Notes: a model not told the origin generated them from the letters alone. Numbered from the stretch's first letter, positions 1 to 8,395 are shown. The stretch is DNA of 64,000 nt from Betaproteobacteria bacterium (GCA_016716425.1 JADJWJ010000014.1:70327-134326), one strand, 5' to 3'. Translations and numbers: made by a program.

Positions 1-720
1 GGCGAACGCCGCAGCGCGTGCGTTCGCCCCGACCGCGCGCACGGCAAAGCCGAACGTCGTGTAGCGCAGCACCGCCCACAGCAGCCCGGCAAGCGCCAGA
101 CCCCAGAGCAGCCCCGTGTGCAACCGCGTCCGCGGGATCAGCTTCGCCAGTTGCAACCCGTCGGTCAGCGCGACACTCTGCGGCCAGCCCATCGCCGCGG
201 GGTCCTTCATCGGACCTTCGAGCATCATCGACACGAACAGCAGCACGATGAAGTTGAGCAGCAGCGTGGTGACGACCTCGTCGACATGCAGACGCGTACG
301 CAGCAGCGCTGGCATCAGCAGCAGCAGCGCGCCGGCCGCCATCGCCGCGGCGATCATCGCCGGGAACAGCAGCGCCGGCGACGACGCCCAGCCGCTCCCG
401 TCGGCGAGTCCGCCGACGGCGACGGCGGCGAGCGCGCCCGCGTAGAGCTGGCCTTCGGCGCCGATGTTGTAGAAGTGCGCGCGGAAGGCGACCGCGGCGG
501 CGAGCCCCGTGAGGATCAGCGGCGTCGCGCGCGTGAGCGTCTCGCTCCACGCGAAGCGCGAGCCGAAGCCGCCCTCGAAGATCAGCGCGTACGTGCGGCC
601 GAGTGGGGCGCCCGCCCACGCGACGAACAGTCCGGACACCACCAGCGTGAACGCGACGGCGGCGAACGGCGCCGCGACCAGCGCGAACCGCGAGACACCG
701 CCGCGCGCCTCAAGCCGCAT
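1..720 (-). CDS. ABC transporter permease (BMP-type importer), 3' end cut by window edge
   Basis: This is the membrane subunit of a simple-sugar/nucleoside-type ABC importer. The reading frame starts at the ATG complementary to 718-720 and stays open to base 1, so the C-terminus is missing. The visible ~240 residues alternate hydrophobic helices with short loops (for example FTLVVSGLFVAWAG near the start and LLLNFIVLLFVSMMLEGP further on) and contain FRAHFYNIGAEGQL, which is typical of BmpC/YufP-like permeases of this transporter class. It lies downstream of the ATPase and substrate-binding genes on the same strand, 159 bp after the ATPase stop, with a palindromic repeat in the gap. A second permease is expected beyond the left edge. 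The substrate cannot be read from sequence; purine nucleosides are the usual cargo of the family. Confidence 0.85.
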   Translation of the reverse strand, partial: MRLEARGGVSRFALVAAPFAAVAFTLVVSGLFVAWAGAPLGRTYALIFEGGFGSRFAWSETLTRATPLILTGLAAAVAFRAHFYNIGAEGQLYAGALAAVAVGGLADGSGWASSPALLFPAMIAAAMAAGALLLLMPALLRTRLHVDEVVTTLLLNFIVLLFVSMMLEGPMKDPAAMGWPQSVALTDGLQLAKLIPRTRLHTGLLWGLALAGLLWAVLRYTTFGFAVRAVGANARAAAFA

Positions 721-770
721 GGGTGGCCCCGCCTTCGTTCGGCCAAACACGACCTTGCGCGAGCCCCCCG

Positions 771-861
771 GCGTCCTCGCGCAGGCGGGGATCCAGTGGC
801 GTAGTCGCGATTGCGCCGGAATGGCGCGAACGACGCCGGGTCCCCGCCTGCGCAGGGACGC
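771..861. repeat. Intergenic imperfect palindrome, arms ~24 bp
   Basis: The left arm (771-794) contains GCAGGCGGGGATCC and the right arm (838-861) contains GGGTCCCCGCCTGC. The arms are inverted copies with about 21 of 24 positions matching, separated by 43 bp. The element fills the gap between the ATPase and permease genes of the importer operon. A related element lies at 33938-34032. It has no T-tract, so it looks like a dispersed REP-like element rather than a simple terminator. Confidence 0.7.
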
Positions 862-879
862 CGGACGCGGGTGCCGGCC

Positions 880-2394
880 TCATGCAGACGCGCCCGCCAT
901 CGCGAGTCCGATGGCCGGCAGGTCCCAGTCCGCGGCCGGCCGCGCCGGCGTCAACCGGCCCCCGTGGATGACGGCGATGCGATCGGCCAGCGCGAAAATC
1001 TCGTCGAGGTCGTCCGAGATCAGCAGCACGGCCGCACCGCGGGCGCAGGCGTCGAGCAGCTGCTGGTGGACGAACGCGACGGCGCCGATGTCGAGGCCCC
1101 ACGTCGGCTGGTTGGCAACGATGAGCGGCGGTGCGGTTCCGCCCGCTGCCTCACCGGCGAGCGCGCGGCCGAGGATCAGCTTCTGCATGTTGCCGCCGGA
1201 CAGCGCGCGCGCAGGCGTGTCGACGCCGCCGCCGGCGCGCACGTCGAACCGCCCGACGACCTCGCGCGCGAACCGGCGCGCGGCGCGCCGGCGCACGATG
1301 CCCCGGCGCGCGAAGCGCGTCCGGTAGTGCTCGGCGATCGCGTTCTCCCACAGTGGCAGGTCGCCGATGAGCCCCACCGCGTGCCGGTCGTCCGGGATGC
1401 GCGCGACGCCGGCTGCGATCCACGCGCGCGCGTCGGCCGGCAGCGCGCGCCCCGCAACGGTGACCCGGCCCGCGTCCGGCGCGCGCAACCCGCACAGGAT
1501 TTCGGCAAGTGCCTGCTGGCCGTTGCCCGAGACGCCTGCGATCGCGGCGATCTCGCCGGCGCGCAACGCGAGCGACACCGAGGTCAGCGCGTTCGCGACG
1601 GTCACGCCTTCGATCGCGCAGACGACGCTGCCGGCGGTGTGCGGCCTCGCGACCGGCGCCGGCACGTCGCGGCCGACCATCAGGTGCGCGAGCGCGCCGC
1701 GGTCGGCACTCTCCGTGGCGCGGGTCGCGACCAGCTTGCCCGCCCGCAACACGGCGATGCGGTCGGACACGCGCAGCACTTCCGGCAGCTTGTGGCTGAT
1801 GAAGATCAGCGACAGACCTTCGGCGACCAGCCGCTCGAGCGTGGCGAACAGCGATTCGGACTCCTGCGGCGTCAGCACCGCCGTCGGCTCGTCGAGGATC
1901 AGCACGCGCGCGTCGCGCGTGAGCGCCTTCAGGATCTCGACGCGCTGGCGCTCGCCGACCGAAAGCGCGGCCACGCGCGCGTCCGGGTCGACCGCGAGGC
2001 CGAACCGCTGCGCGGTGGCGACGAGGCGCGCGCGCGCCTCCGCGCGCCGCGACTTCGGCCGCCACAGCGGCTCGGTGCCCAGCATCACGTTGTCGAGCAC
2101 CGACAGGTTGTCGGCGAGCGCGAAGTGCTGGTGGACCATGCCGATGCCCGCGGCGAGCGCCGCGGCGGGGTCGCCGGGCGGCAGGGGCCGGCCGAATGCC
2201 TCGATCGTGCCTTCGTCCGGCACGTAGTGGCCGAACAGGATCGACACCAGCGTGGACTTGCCGGCACCGTTCTCGCCGAGCAGCGCCAGCACCTCGCCGT
2301 GCGCGAGCTCGAGCGAGATCGCGTCGTTCGCGGTGAGCGGCCCGAAGCGCTTGGTGATGCCGGTCAGGCGCAGGACAGGCGCGCGTGGATCCAC
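880..2394 (-). CDS. ABC transporter ATP-binding protein with two nucleotide-binding domains (BMP importer)
   Basis: This is the energising subunit of the importer, 504 residues with two ATPase domains in tandem, as in the RbsA/MglA/YufO families. Domain 1 has Walker A GENGAGKST near residue 40, the signature LSVGERQRVE and Walker B VLILDEPTAVL. Domain 2 has a degenerate Walker A (GVSGNGQQ) and the signature LSGGNMQK, the usual asymmetric arrangement. The start used is GTG at 2394; a GGAA lies about 7 bases upstream. The gene follows the substrate-binding gene after a gap filled by a palindromic repeat and precedes the permease. The family role is ATP-driven uptake with a BMP-type binding protein; the ligand is not known. 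Confidence 0.92.
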   Translation of the reverse strand: MDPRAPVLRLTGITKRFGPLTANDAISLELAHGEVLALLGENGAGKSTLVSILFGHYVPDEGTIEAFGRPLPPGDPAAALAAGIGMVHQHFALADNLSVLDNVMLGTEPLWRPKSRRAEARARLVATAQRFGLAVDPDARVAALSVGERQRVEILKALTRDARVLILDEPTAVLTPQESESLFATLERLVAEGLSLIFISHKLPEVLRVSDRIAVLRAGKLVATRATESADRGALAHLMVGRDVPAPVARPHTAGSVVCAIEGVTVANALTSVSLALRAGEIAAIAGVSGNGQQALAEILCGLRAPDAGRVTVAGRALPADARAWIAAGVARIPDDRHAVGLIGDLPLWENAIAEHYRTRFARRGIVRRRAARRFAREVVGRFDVRAGGGVDTPARALSGGNMQKLILGRALAGEAAGGTAPPLIVANQPTWGLDIGAVAFVHQQLLDACARGAAVLLISDDLDEIFALADRIAVIHGGRLTPARPAADWDLPAIGLAMAGASA

Positions 2395-2409
2395 GTCGTT
2401 TCCGGATGG

Positions 2410-2496
2410 GACTCCCTCTCCCGCCTGCGGGAGAGGGTTGGGGTGAAGGGCTGCCCCTCACCCCAGCCCTCTCCCCGCACGCGGGGAGAGGGAGTC
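2410..2496. repeat. Composite palindromic repeat (CCCTCTCCC/GGGAGAGGG family)
   Basis: Two inverted monomers, each with a hairpin (CTCTCCCGC/GCGGGAGAG and CCCTCTCCCCGC/GCGGGGAGAGGG), are joined by a third inverted pair (TGGGGTGAAGGG/CCCTCACCCCA). The outer ends GACTCCC and GGGAGTC are also complementary. The element lies between the substrate-binding gene and the ATPase gene. One monomer of the same family lies in frame inside dinB at 39800-39836. Confidence 0.85.
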
Positions 2497-2516
2497 GCAC
2501 ATCGGGGAGGTGGCGG

Positions 2517-3518
2517 CTATTTGGCCGTGGACTTGGGCTCGGTCTCGACCACCTGCACCTTGAACTTGCCGTCGAGGATGTCCTTCTGCTTCGCGGCGAC
2601 CCTCGCCTGCAGGTCCTTCGGTACCTTGGCGTCGAACGTCCCGTACTTCGACAGCTCCGAGCCCTTGTACTTCATCGTCGAGAACTGACCGTAGTCCTCG
2701 GCCTTGAACTTGCCCTGCTTGACGTTGTTGAGCGCCGTGTTGATCGTCGGCTCCATGTTCCACAGCGCCGACACGACGACGGTGTCCGGGTACTGCGCCT
2801 GCGTGTCGATCACGTTGCCGATCGCGAGCTTGCCGCGCTCCTTCGCCGCGTCGGACACGCCGAAGCGCTCGGCGTACATGACGTCCGCACCCTTCTCGAT
2901 CATCGCGAACGCCGCCTCCTTGGCCTTCGGCGGGTCGAACCACGAGCCGATGAACGTCACGTAGAACTGGACCTTCGGGTTCACTTCCCTGGCACCCGCC
3001 ATGAACGCGTGCATCAGCCGGTTGACCTCCGGGATCGGGTAGCCGCCGACCATGCCGATCCTGTTGGTCTTCGTCATGCCGCCGGCGACCATGCCGGTCA
3101 GGTACGCGGGCTCCTGGATGTAGTTGTCGAACACCGCGAAGTTCGGCTCCTGCGGCTTGCCCGAGCTGCCCATCAGGAACGACACCTTCGGGTAGTCCTT
3201 GGCGACCTTGCGCGCGGCGGCTTCGACCGCGAACGATTCCCCGACGATCAGCGTGTTGCCCTTCTCGGCGAACTCGCGCATCACCCGCTCGTAGTCCGCG
3301 TTGGCGACCTTCTCCGAGAACACGTACTCGATCTCGCCGCGGTCCTTCGCCGCGTTCAGCGCCTTGTGGATGCGGCTCACCCACTGCTGCTCGACCGGCA
3401 CCGTGTAGATCGCCGCCACCTTGATCTTGTTCTGCGCCAGCGCCACCTGCGCGCCCGCGCCGAGCGCGAGCGCCACCACCGCGGCGCCTGCCTTCATCCA
3501 CCCGCGTCGAGTCAGCAT
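2517..3518 (-). CDS. BMP family ABC transporter substrate-binding protein
   Basis: This is a periplasmic ligand-binding protein of the basic membrane protein (BmpA/PnrA-like) family, 333 residues, first gene of the importer operon. The chosen ATG at 3518 is preceded by AGGGGACG at good spacing and gives a signal peptide (hydrophobic residues ~10-28, cleavage after VALA). The RRGWMKAG start could be a Tat signal, but its hydrophobic core also fits Sec. The mature protein starts with IKVAAIYTVPVEQQ and continues with the alternating pattern of type I binding proteins (GMVGGYPIPEVNR, VMYAERFG). The frame stays open upstream to 3686, but that extension lacks a ribosome site. Nucleosides are a likely ligand by family only. 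Confidence 0.92.
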   Translation of the reverse strand: MLTRRGWMKAGAAVVALALGAGAQVALAQNKIKVAAIYTVPVEQQWVSRIHKALNAAKDRGEIEYVFSEKVANADYERVMREFAEKGNTLIVGESFAVEAAARKVAKDYPKVSFLMGSSGKPQEPNFAVFDNYIQEPAYLTGMVAGGMTKTNRIGMVGGYPIPEVNRLMHAFMAGAREVNPKVQFYVTFIGSWFDPPKAKEAAFAMIEKGADVMYAERFGVSDAAKERGKLAIGNVIDTQAQYPDTVVVSALWNMEPTINTALNNVKQGKFKAEDYGQFSTMKYKGSELSKYGTFDAKVPKDLQARVAAKQKDILDGKFKVQVVETEPKSTAK

Positions 3519-3603
3519 TCGTTCGTCCCCTGGAATTGGACATCGTCGGAGGCCCGGCGCACTGTCGCGGTGCGCCGGACGTCGCCGCGCATGCGGGATC
3601 GCC

Positions 3604-3626
3604 GCATTGCAGCATGACCGCAATGC
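3604..3626. promoter_or_regulatory. Operator-like inverted repeat upstream of the BMP operon
   Basis: GCATTGC and GCAATGC form perfect 7-bp arms around a 9-bp spacer, 86 bp before the substrate-binding gene start and downstream of the HNH gene. Position and size fit a transcription-factor site. No confident -10/-35 pair can be seen beside it. Confidence 0.35.
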
Positions 3627-3699
3627 TACATCAGCAAACGCAGGAGTGGACCCGCGCGCACCCGGTCGGCGCGATCCGCCCGGCACGCCCGGAACACGG

Positions 3700-4302
3700 T
3701 CAGCTGAACAGCAGCCGATGCCCGTCGCGCCCGGGTGCGTCCTTCAGCACGTGAAGGCGGCTGGAGCGCGGGACGCCGGCCAGCAGGTACTCCATCTGGT
3801 CGGCGAGGATGCGGCGGTTGCGCAGGATGAAGTGCTCGTGCCGGTTGGGCACGTAGGGCACGTACAGCAGCGGCATCCCCGCCTGCTCCGGCGAGCGGCC
3901 GCCCTTGCGGGTGTTGCAGCTGCGGCAGGCGGTCACCGTGTTGGTCCACGAATCGCGCCCGCCCCGGGAGACCGGCACGACGTGGTCGCGCGAAAGCTCG
4001 CGGACCAGGAAGCGCTTGCCGCAATATGCGCACAGCTGGCGGTCGCGGGCGAACAGCATCGAGTTGGTGAGGCCGGGCGCGTGCAGGTGCGAGCCGGCGC
4101 CGGTGCCCTTGATCGCGAGAATCGACTTGGTCGCAATCCGCGACCGCTCGCCGTTCCTCTGCCAGCCGCCGCGGAACTCGCGGACCTCCCGGCCGATCGA
4201 CCACGCCACCATCTGCTTGGCGTGATAGGTGATCGCTTCCTCGAGTTCCACCCAGGCCTGCGGGAGCCCGGCCATGTCGACGGTCAGTACGAGCGGTTCC
4301 AT
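3700..4302 (-). CDS. HNH endonuclease family protein
   Basis: A 200-residue protein with a C-terminal HNH nuclease fold of the McrA-like zinc type. CAYC at residues 91-94 and CRSC at 126-129 are the zinc knuckles. DHVVP (106-110) supplies the first catalytic His, and the N of WTNTVTAC with the following CN..KGG segment completes the module. Residues 1-75 (VDMAGLPQAWVELEEAITYHA...) match the N-terminal region common in standalone proteobacterial HNH proteins of about 190 residues. The role is unknown: nicking or restriction-like activity is possible, but there is no methyltransferase or phage context. The ATG at 4302 is the first in frame. It stands alone between the importer operon and a repeat-rich gap. 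Confidence 0.88.
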   Translation of the reverse strand: MEPLVLTVDMAGLPQAWVELEEAITYHAKQMVAWSIGREVREFRGGWQRNGERSRIATKSILAIKGTGAGSHLHAPGLTNSMLFARDRQLCAYCGKRFLVRELSRDHVVPVSRGGRDSWTNTVTACRSCNTRKGGRSPEQAGMPLLYVPYVPNRHEHFILRNRRILADQMEYLLAGVPRSSRLHVLKDAPGRDGHRLLFS

Positions 4303-4393
4303 GGTGCGTCTGTGCGGTTCGCGCCGGCGAACGCGACGTTCGCCCGCGCGCGTGGCACAAAGTATGCATCAAGGCGGCCCGCCTTGTCTGCAG

Positions 4394-4498
4394 AGGGTCT
4401 GACCCCTATCGTGCAATCCACTTCATGTTTGGGGTCTGACCCTTAACATGCACTCCGTTGCATGGCATGTTTGGGGTCTGACCCTTAACATGCACTCC
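4394..4498. repeat. Three tandem copies of a ~40-bp repeat with GGGTCTGACCC core
   Basis: The core GGGGTCTGACCCTTAACATG is followed by CACTCC at 4431-4456 and again, identically, at 4473-4498. A diverged third copy begins at 4394 (AGGGTCTGACCCCT). The cores are short palindromes. The same unit occurs as a perfect inverted pair at 21416-21463, and the core recurs at 35.9-36.0 kb. Confidence 0.9.
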
Positions 4499-4532
4499 AT
4501 TGCATGGGAGGCCCGCGCTCGATTTCGTCGGG

Positions 4533-4599
4533 CCCCGGCGGGTCGCCCCGCCGGGGTGCCGCGACTCCTGACCGGACCGGCCTTGCGGCGCCGGTCCGG
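4533..4599. repeat. Two adjacent GC-rich perfect hairpins
   Basis: The first is CCCCGGCGG/CCGCCGGGG (9-bp arms, 6-nt loop, 4533-4556). The second is CCGGACCGGC/GCCGGTCCGG (10-bp arms, 8-nt loop, 4572-4599). Neither is followed by a T-tract on either strand. They sit in the 524-bp gap 4303-4826, which otherwise holds only the tandem repeat and no convincing gene. Confidence 0.65.
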
Positions 4600-4826
4600 C
4601 GGCGATCCCGATCTTCGGTTGGGAAGGCCGCGCACAGCCTTCGAAATCGCCGGTACTGCGGCCCGGGTCATCCCCGGGAGGTTCCTGTGAACATGAGCGT
4701 CACCTCCCCGCCTTGACTGGCGGCGGATGCGAAGGCGCGTGGATTCCGCGCCCGCGTTCCGTTTCACGTTTGCGTTCCGGCGTCCACATGGCGCGCCGGT
4801 CCTGCCGCCCGGTGTCGCCACCGGGC

Positions 4827-5027
4827 TCACTGCCCCGCCGCATAGCGGCAGGCGAGTTCGAACAGGTGGCGCGCGATGCCTTCGGCCTCGTGCGCCGCCT
4901 CCGCGGCGGCGATGCGGATGATCAAGCCGTCCGCCGCCTGCCGGTAAATCCCCTCGCGACCCGCGCGGATGAGCTCCATGTGCTCCCGCCCGTACGGCCG
5001 CTCGAGCTCTTCGAGTAGCCTTGCCAT
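4827..5027 (-). CDS. Small hypothetical protein (66 aa)
   Basis: I do not recognise this family. The 66-residue product is mostly helical, with an acidic/basic start (MARLLEELERPYGREH) and an Ala/Glu-rich middle (IRIAAAEAAHEAEGIARHLF). It has no signal peptide or membrane segment. GAGG lies 9 bases before the ATG, which supports translation. It is followed by the repeat cluster and preceded on the same strand by another small gene, so the two could be co-transcribed. It could be a minor regulator or stress protein; nothing in the sequence decides this. Confidence 0.5.
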   Translation of the reverse strand: MARLLEELERPYGREHMELIRAGREGIYRQAADGLIIRIAAAEAAHEAEGIARHLFELACRYAAGQ

Positions 5028-5126
5028 TTCGTGTGCCTCATTGTCGTCATTGGTTGTGGCACCAGGCTACAAACGAGCCCGGCGCCGAATGGCCCCCGGG
5101 CTACTTCCGCGGAGGACGCGCGGTCG

Positions 5127-5330
5127 CTACATCGCGCCGTCCGCCGCGGTAACCCGGCCGCCTTCGAATTCCTCGTTCATGCCGGCGATGCCGACCGACG
5201 GCTGCCCTTCGCCCGGGGCGAGGTGCCGACCGTCGATGCCGCAGCCAAACGCGGCCCCGGTCACCGGGGACACGCGCAGCGTGAGCCGCAGCAGGCTCGC
5301 GTCGGGGGTCGTGCCGAATTGCCTTGCCAT
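5127..5330 (-). CDS. Small hypothetical protein (67 aa)
   Basis: I do not recognise this 67-residue product. It starts MARQFGTTPDASLLRLTLRV and contains a Gly/Pro-rich second half with no membrane segment, cysteine motif or repeat. The start is well supported by GGAGGAAAGGAG about 10 bases upstream of the ATG at 5330; a longer open frame to 5375 lacks such a site. It lies on the opposite strand from the XRE regulator, with 470 bp between them, and upstream of another small gene on its own strand. Function unknown. Confidence 0.5.
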   Translation of the reverse strand: MARQFGTTPDASLLRLTLRVSPVTGAAFGCGIDGRHLAPGEGQPSVGIAGMNEEFEGGRVTAADGAM

Positions 5331-5639
5331 GGTTCCCGCTCTCCTTTCCTCCGCGTGCGGCGCACCGAACGGCACGCACCAGCGCGAATGGCCAGTCCTC
5401 GACGGCTGGCGGAACGATCAGGAGGGGGAAAAGCGACCTTCCGACTGTTCCGCCTGCACACCCGGCGGAATGTCTTCCGGTCGGGTGGCGCTACAGCGTC
5501 TTTTCCACGCCGGAATTGACCGGCGAGTTGACGCACCGCTGCAGGCCCGCAACGGCGAACTCCATGGCGATGCCATGCGCGCGGGGCGCCCGGATCATGC
5601 CGATGAATTTTCGCTCGAGGGTCTTCATGGGGTGCGGTG

Positions 5640-5800
5640 AGACGATGTCAGTCCACGTGAGAACGAATGACGCGATAATACGGTCGGCGCACGCCCGCGC
5701 GCAAGCGGAAAATTCCCGTCGTGGCCGATCGCGTGACGAAAATGCAACACACAATTCCTGACAGCCGTCCGGCCGACCCTTGCCGGCGGCCGCGTCGCCG
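5640..5800. promoter_or_regulatory. AT-richer upstream region of the XRE gene
   Basis: The 470-bp gap 5331-5800 holds no well-supported gene. Bases 5640-5760 are clearly less GC-rich than the surroundings and contain GGAAAATTCC (5707-5716, a perfect 10-bp palindrome) and GATAATACGG near 5672. This is a plausible promoter/operator region for the regulator that follows, possibly autoregulated. Confidence 0.3.
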
Positions 5801-6238
5801 ATGACCCTCGGCGAGCGACTACGCCTGGTCCGCGGCGCCGAGAGCCAGAAGGCGTTCGCGGCGGCGCTCGGCGTCCACGAGAACACGGTGTCGAACGCCG
5901 AGCGGCGCAGTTCCGCCACGCAGGAGTACCTGCTGCGCCTCGCCGACGAGCGCAACGTCAACCTGCACTGGCTGCTGACCGGCCGCGGCGCGATGCGCGT
6001 CGAGGACCCCGACGGCTCGCTGCTCGCGGAGAAGCTCTCGCTCGCGCTCACCGACGCGCTGCGGGTGGCGTACGGCGCGCGCTATGCGAGCGTCCCGCTG
6101 GAGACACGCGCCCGGGCGCTGCGCGCCGGCGCCACGTACCTGCGCGCGATCGGCGTCACCGAGGACACGCTGCCCGATACGGAATCGCTGGCGAAGCTGG
6201 TCCGGCTGACGATCGACGTGATGCGCCGCGCCGACTGA
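5801..6238 (+). CDS. XRE-family helix-turn-helix regulator
   Basis: A 145-residue DNA-binding protein. Residues 1-70 form a Cro/CI-type HTH: LGERLRLVRGAESQKAFAAALGV is helix 1-2, HENTVSNAERR is the recognition helix, and NVNLHWLLTGRGAMR is the end of the domain typical of phage-type CI N-termini. The rest is helical and lacks the LexA/CI Ser-Lys self-cleavage peptidase, so this is a short repressor form. The ATG at 5801 is preferred; a TTG at 5780 would add seven residues. No clear ribosome site is present, so a leaderless or weakly translated message is possible. Phage genes are absent nearby. Confidence 0.85.
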   Translation: MTLGERLRLVRGAESQKAFAAALGVHENTVSNAERRSSATQEYLLRLADERNVNLHWLLTGRGAMRVEDPDGSLLAEKLSLALTDALRVAYGARYASVPLETRARALRAGATYLRAIGVTEDTLPDTESLAKLVRLTIDVMRRAD

Positions 6239-6319
6239 CCGGTTCGTCCCCGGTCGGGCGCCGGGCACGGTGTTGCCGCACTGCTACACTGCCGCGCATC
6301 GCATGCGCCGGATCTCCCG

Positions 6320-8395
6320 ATGGCCCCCCACGCGCTTCGCACCCGAATTGCCGCCTGTTCGCTCGTCGTGTTGGCGACCTTCACCGGCGGCGAAGCGCGC
6401 GCCGCCTTTCCTCCGCTGCCCGCCGGCACCGCCGTCGAGTTCTACCACGCGGCGTTCGACCACTACTTCATCACGCAGGACCCGGAAGAGATCGCCGCGC
6501 TCGACGAGGGCCGTACCAACGGCTGGACGCGCACGGGACGGGGATTCGCGGTCTTTCCCGCAGCGACGACCGGTGCCAACCCGGTGTGCCGCTTCTACAT
6601 TCCCCCGGAGCACGGCGACTCGCACTTCTTCTCGGCGTCGCTCGCCGAGTGCGCGGACATCCTCGGCAGGATCGGGACCGATCCCAACTACAGCGGCTAC
6701 TACTACGAGTCGCCCAACGCCTTCTATGCCGCGCTGCCCGATCCGGTGACCGGCGCGTGCCCGGCGAACATGACGCCTGTCTTCCGGTTGTGGAACCAGC
6801 GCGCGGACTCCAATCACCGCTATACGGCCGACCCCGGCATCAAGGCCGCGATGCAGGCGAAGGGCTACGTCGCGGAGGGCTACGGCGCGAACGCGGCGAG
6901 CCTGTGCACGACGGCCGCGGTTCTGGTGGACGCGCTCACCGTCCCGTCGGGACGCTCGCCGTTCGCCGCCGGCTGCGAGGGCGTCGTGGCGGGCGGCACC
7001 GCTTACGTGAACTCGGAAGTCGAGCCCTACCTGGCCGTCAATCCGGTCGATCCCGACAACATGATCGCCGTCTGGCAGCAGGACCGCTGGTCGAACGGCG
7101 GCGCGCGCGGACTGGGCGGCGCGTACTCGCTGGACGGCGGCGGTACGTGGACGCGCATCGGCGTGCCGTTCTCCCGTTGCTCGGGCGGCGACGCCGGCAA
7201 CGGCGGCGACTGGGAGCGCGCGACCGATCCGTGGGTGACCTTCGCGCCTGACGGCACCGCGCACTGGATGGCGCTCGCGTTCAACAACGTGCGCAATGGC
7301 GACAACGCGATGCTCGCGTCCCGCTCGACCGACGGCGGCCGCACGTGGAGCACGCCGGCCTCGCTGCGCCGCGACGGTGCGGCGAGCTTCAACGACAAGA
7401 ATTCGATCACCGCCGACGCTACCGACGCGCGCTTCGTCTACGCGGTGTGGGACCGATTGACCGGCAACAACGGCCCCACCTGGTTCGCCCGCACCAGCGA
7501 CGGCGGCCTGACCTGGGAGCCGGCGCGCGAGATCTACGACCCCGGCGCGGACAGCCAGACGATCAACAACCAGATCGTCGTGCTGCCCGACGGCACGCTC
7601 GTGCTGCACTTCACCGAGCTCGCGAACGTCGGCGCCGCGAACCTGCGGCTGCGGATCATGCGCTCGACCGACAAGGGCGCGACGTGGTCGGCGCCGATCA
7701 CGGTCGCGGCGCTCCAGACCGTCGGGACGGTCGATCCCGAAAGCGGCTTCGGCATTCGCGACGGCTCCATTCTCGGCGCCATCGCAGTCGGTCGCAACGG
7801 CGTGCTGGCGCTCGCGTGGCAGGACGCCCGCTTCTCCGGCAGCCACGACGGCGTTGCGTTCGCGCGCTCGACGGACGGCGGGCTGACGTGGTCGGCACCC
7901 GTCCGCGTCAACGGCGACGCATCCGTTCCGGCGTTCCTGCCGGCCGTGGCGATCCGCGACGACGGTACCGTCGGCGTCACGTACTACGACTTGCGCGCCG
8001 AGACCGCCGGCCCCGGCACGCTGCCCACGCTGTTCTGGCTCGCCACGTCGGGCGACGGCACCGCGTGGACCGAACGCACGATCGCGGGGCCGTTCGACTA
8101 CGCGACCGCGCCGCTCGCGGGAGGGCGGCTCTTCCTCGGCGACTACACGGCGCTGGTGCCCGTCGGCACGTCGTTCGTCGCGCTGTTCGGGCAGACCACC
8201 GCGAGCGCGGACAACCGCTCGGACATGACGGCCGCGCTGGCGCGTGGCGTGGTTCCGGTGCCATTGCGCGACGCGCGCCCGGCCAGGGCGGCGGTCGCGT
8301 CCGCCGGGATCTCCGCGGAGCTTGCCGAGCGCTCCACGGCGCACGCACGGGCCGTTGTCGCGCAGCGGCTGCGCGAGCGCGCGTTCGCTCCGTAG
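6320..8395 (+). CDS. Secreted DUF5648 + sialidase-like (BNR/Asp-box) protein
   Basis: A 691-residue exported protein. Residues 1-27 are a signal peptide ending GGEARA. Residues ~35-190 carry two DUF5648-type segments (VEFYHAAFDHYFIT and FRLWNQRADSNHRYT with the matching SHFFSASLAEC). The remaining ~480 residues form a sialidase-like beta-propeller with at least five Asp-boxes (S.DGG.TW): STDGGRTW, TSDGGLTW, STDKGATW, STDGGLTW and the degenerate SLDGGGTW. The sialidase FRIP motif and arginine triad are not obvious, so glycosidase activity is uncertain; an adhesin or carbohydrate-binding role is equally possible. It stands alone, with a divergent or convergent gene on each side. Confidence 0.85.
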   Translation: MAPHALRTRIAACSLVVLATFTGGEARAAFPPLPAGTAVEFYHAAFDHYFITQDPEEIAALDEGRTNGWTRTGRGFAVFPAATTGANPVCRFYIPPEHGDSHFFSASLAECADILGRIGTDPNYSGYYYESPNAFYAALPDPVTGACPANMTPVFRLWNQRADSNHRYTADPGIKAAMQAKGYVAEGYGANAASLCTTAAVLVDALTVPSGRSPFAAGCEGVVAGGTAYVNSEVEPYLAVNPVDPDNMIAVWQQDRWSNGGARGLGGAYSLDGGGTWTRIGVPFSRCSGGDAGNGGDWERATDPWVTFAPDGTAHWMALAFNNVRNGDNAMLASRSTDGGRTWSTPASLRRDGAASFNDKNSITADATDARFVYAVWDRLTGNNGPTWFARTSDGGLTWEPAREIYDPGADSQTINNQIVVLPDGTLVLHFTELANVGAANLRLRIMRSTDKGATWSAPITVAALQTVGTVDPESGFGIRDGSILGAIAVGRNGVLALAWQDARFSGSHDGVAFARSTDGGLTWSAPVRVNGDASVPAFLPAVAIRDDGTVGVTYYDLRAETAGPGTLPTLFWLATSGDGTAWTERTIAGPFDYATAPLAGGRLFLGDYTALVPVGTSFVALFGQTTASADNRSDMTAALARGVVPVPLRDARPARAAVASAGISAELAERSTAHARAVVAQRLRERAFAP

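Noticed and set aside
4394..4498. CRISPR array
   Set aside because: The repeats are tandem without unique spacers of regular length, and no cas genes are present.
4688..4717. GTG start with GGGAGG site encoding a nine-residue peptide (MNMSVTSPP)
   Set aside because: It has no downstream gene on the plus strand that it could regulate, so it is most likely chance.
5491..5628. Possible 45-residue minus-strand gene (MKTLERKFIGMIRAP...)
   Set aside because: There is no ribosome site and no recognisable family; it lies in the upstream region of the XRE gene.
3700..6238. HNH nuclease, repeats, small genes and XRE regulator as a defence or phage island
   Set aside because: There are no structural phage genes, methyltransferase, integrase, attachment repeats or toxin; the parts can be explained separately.
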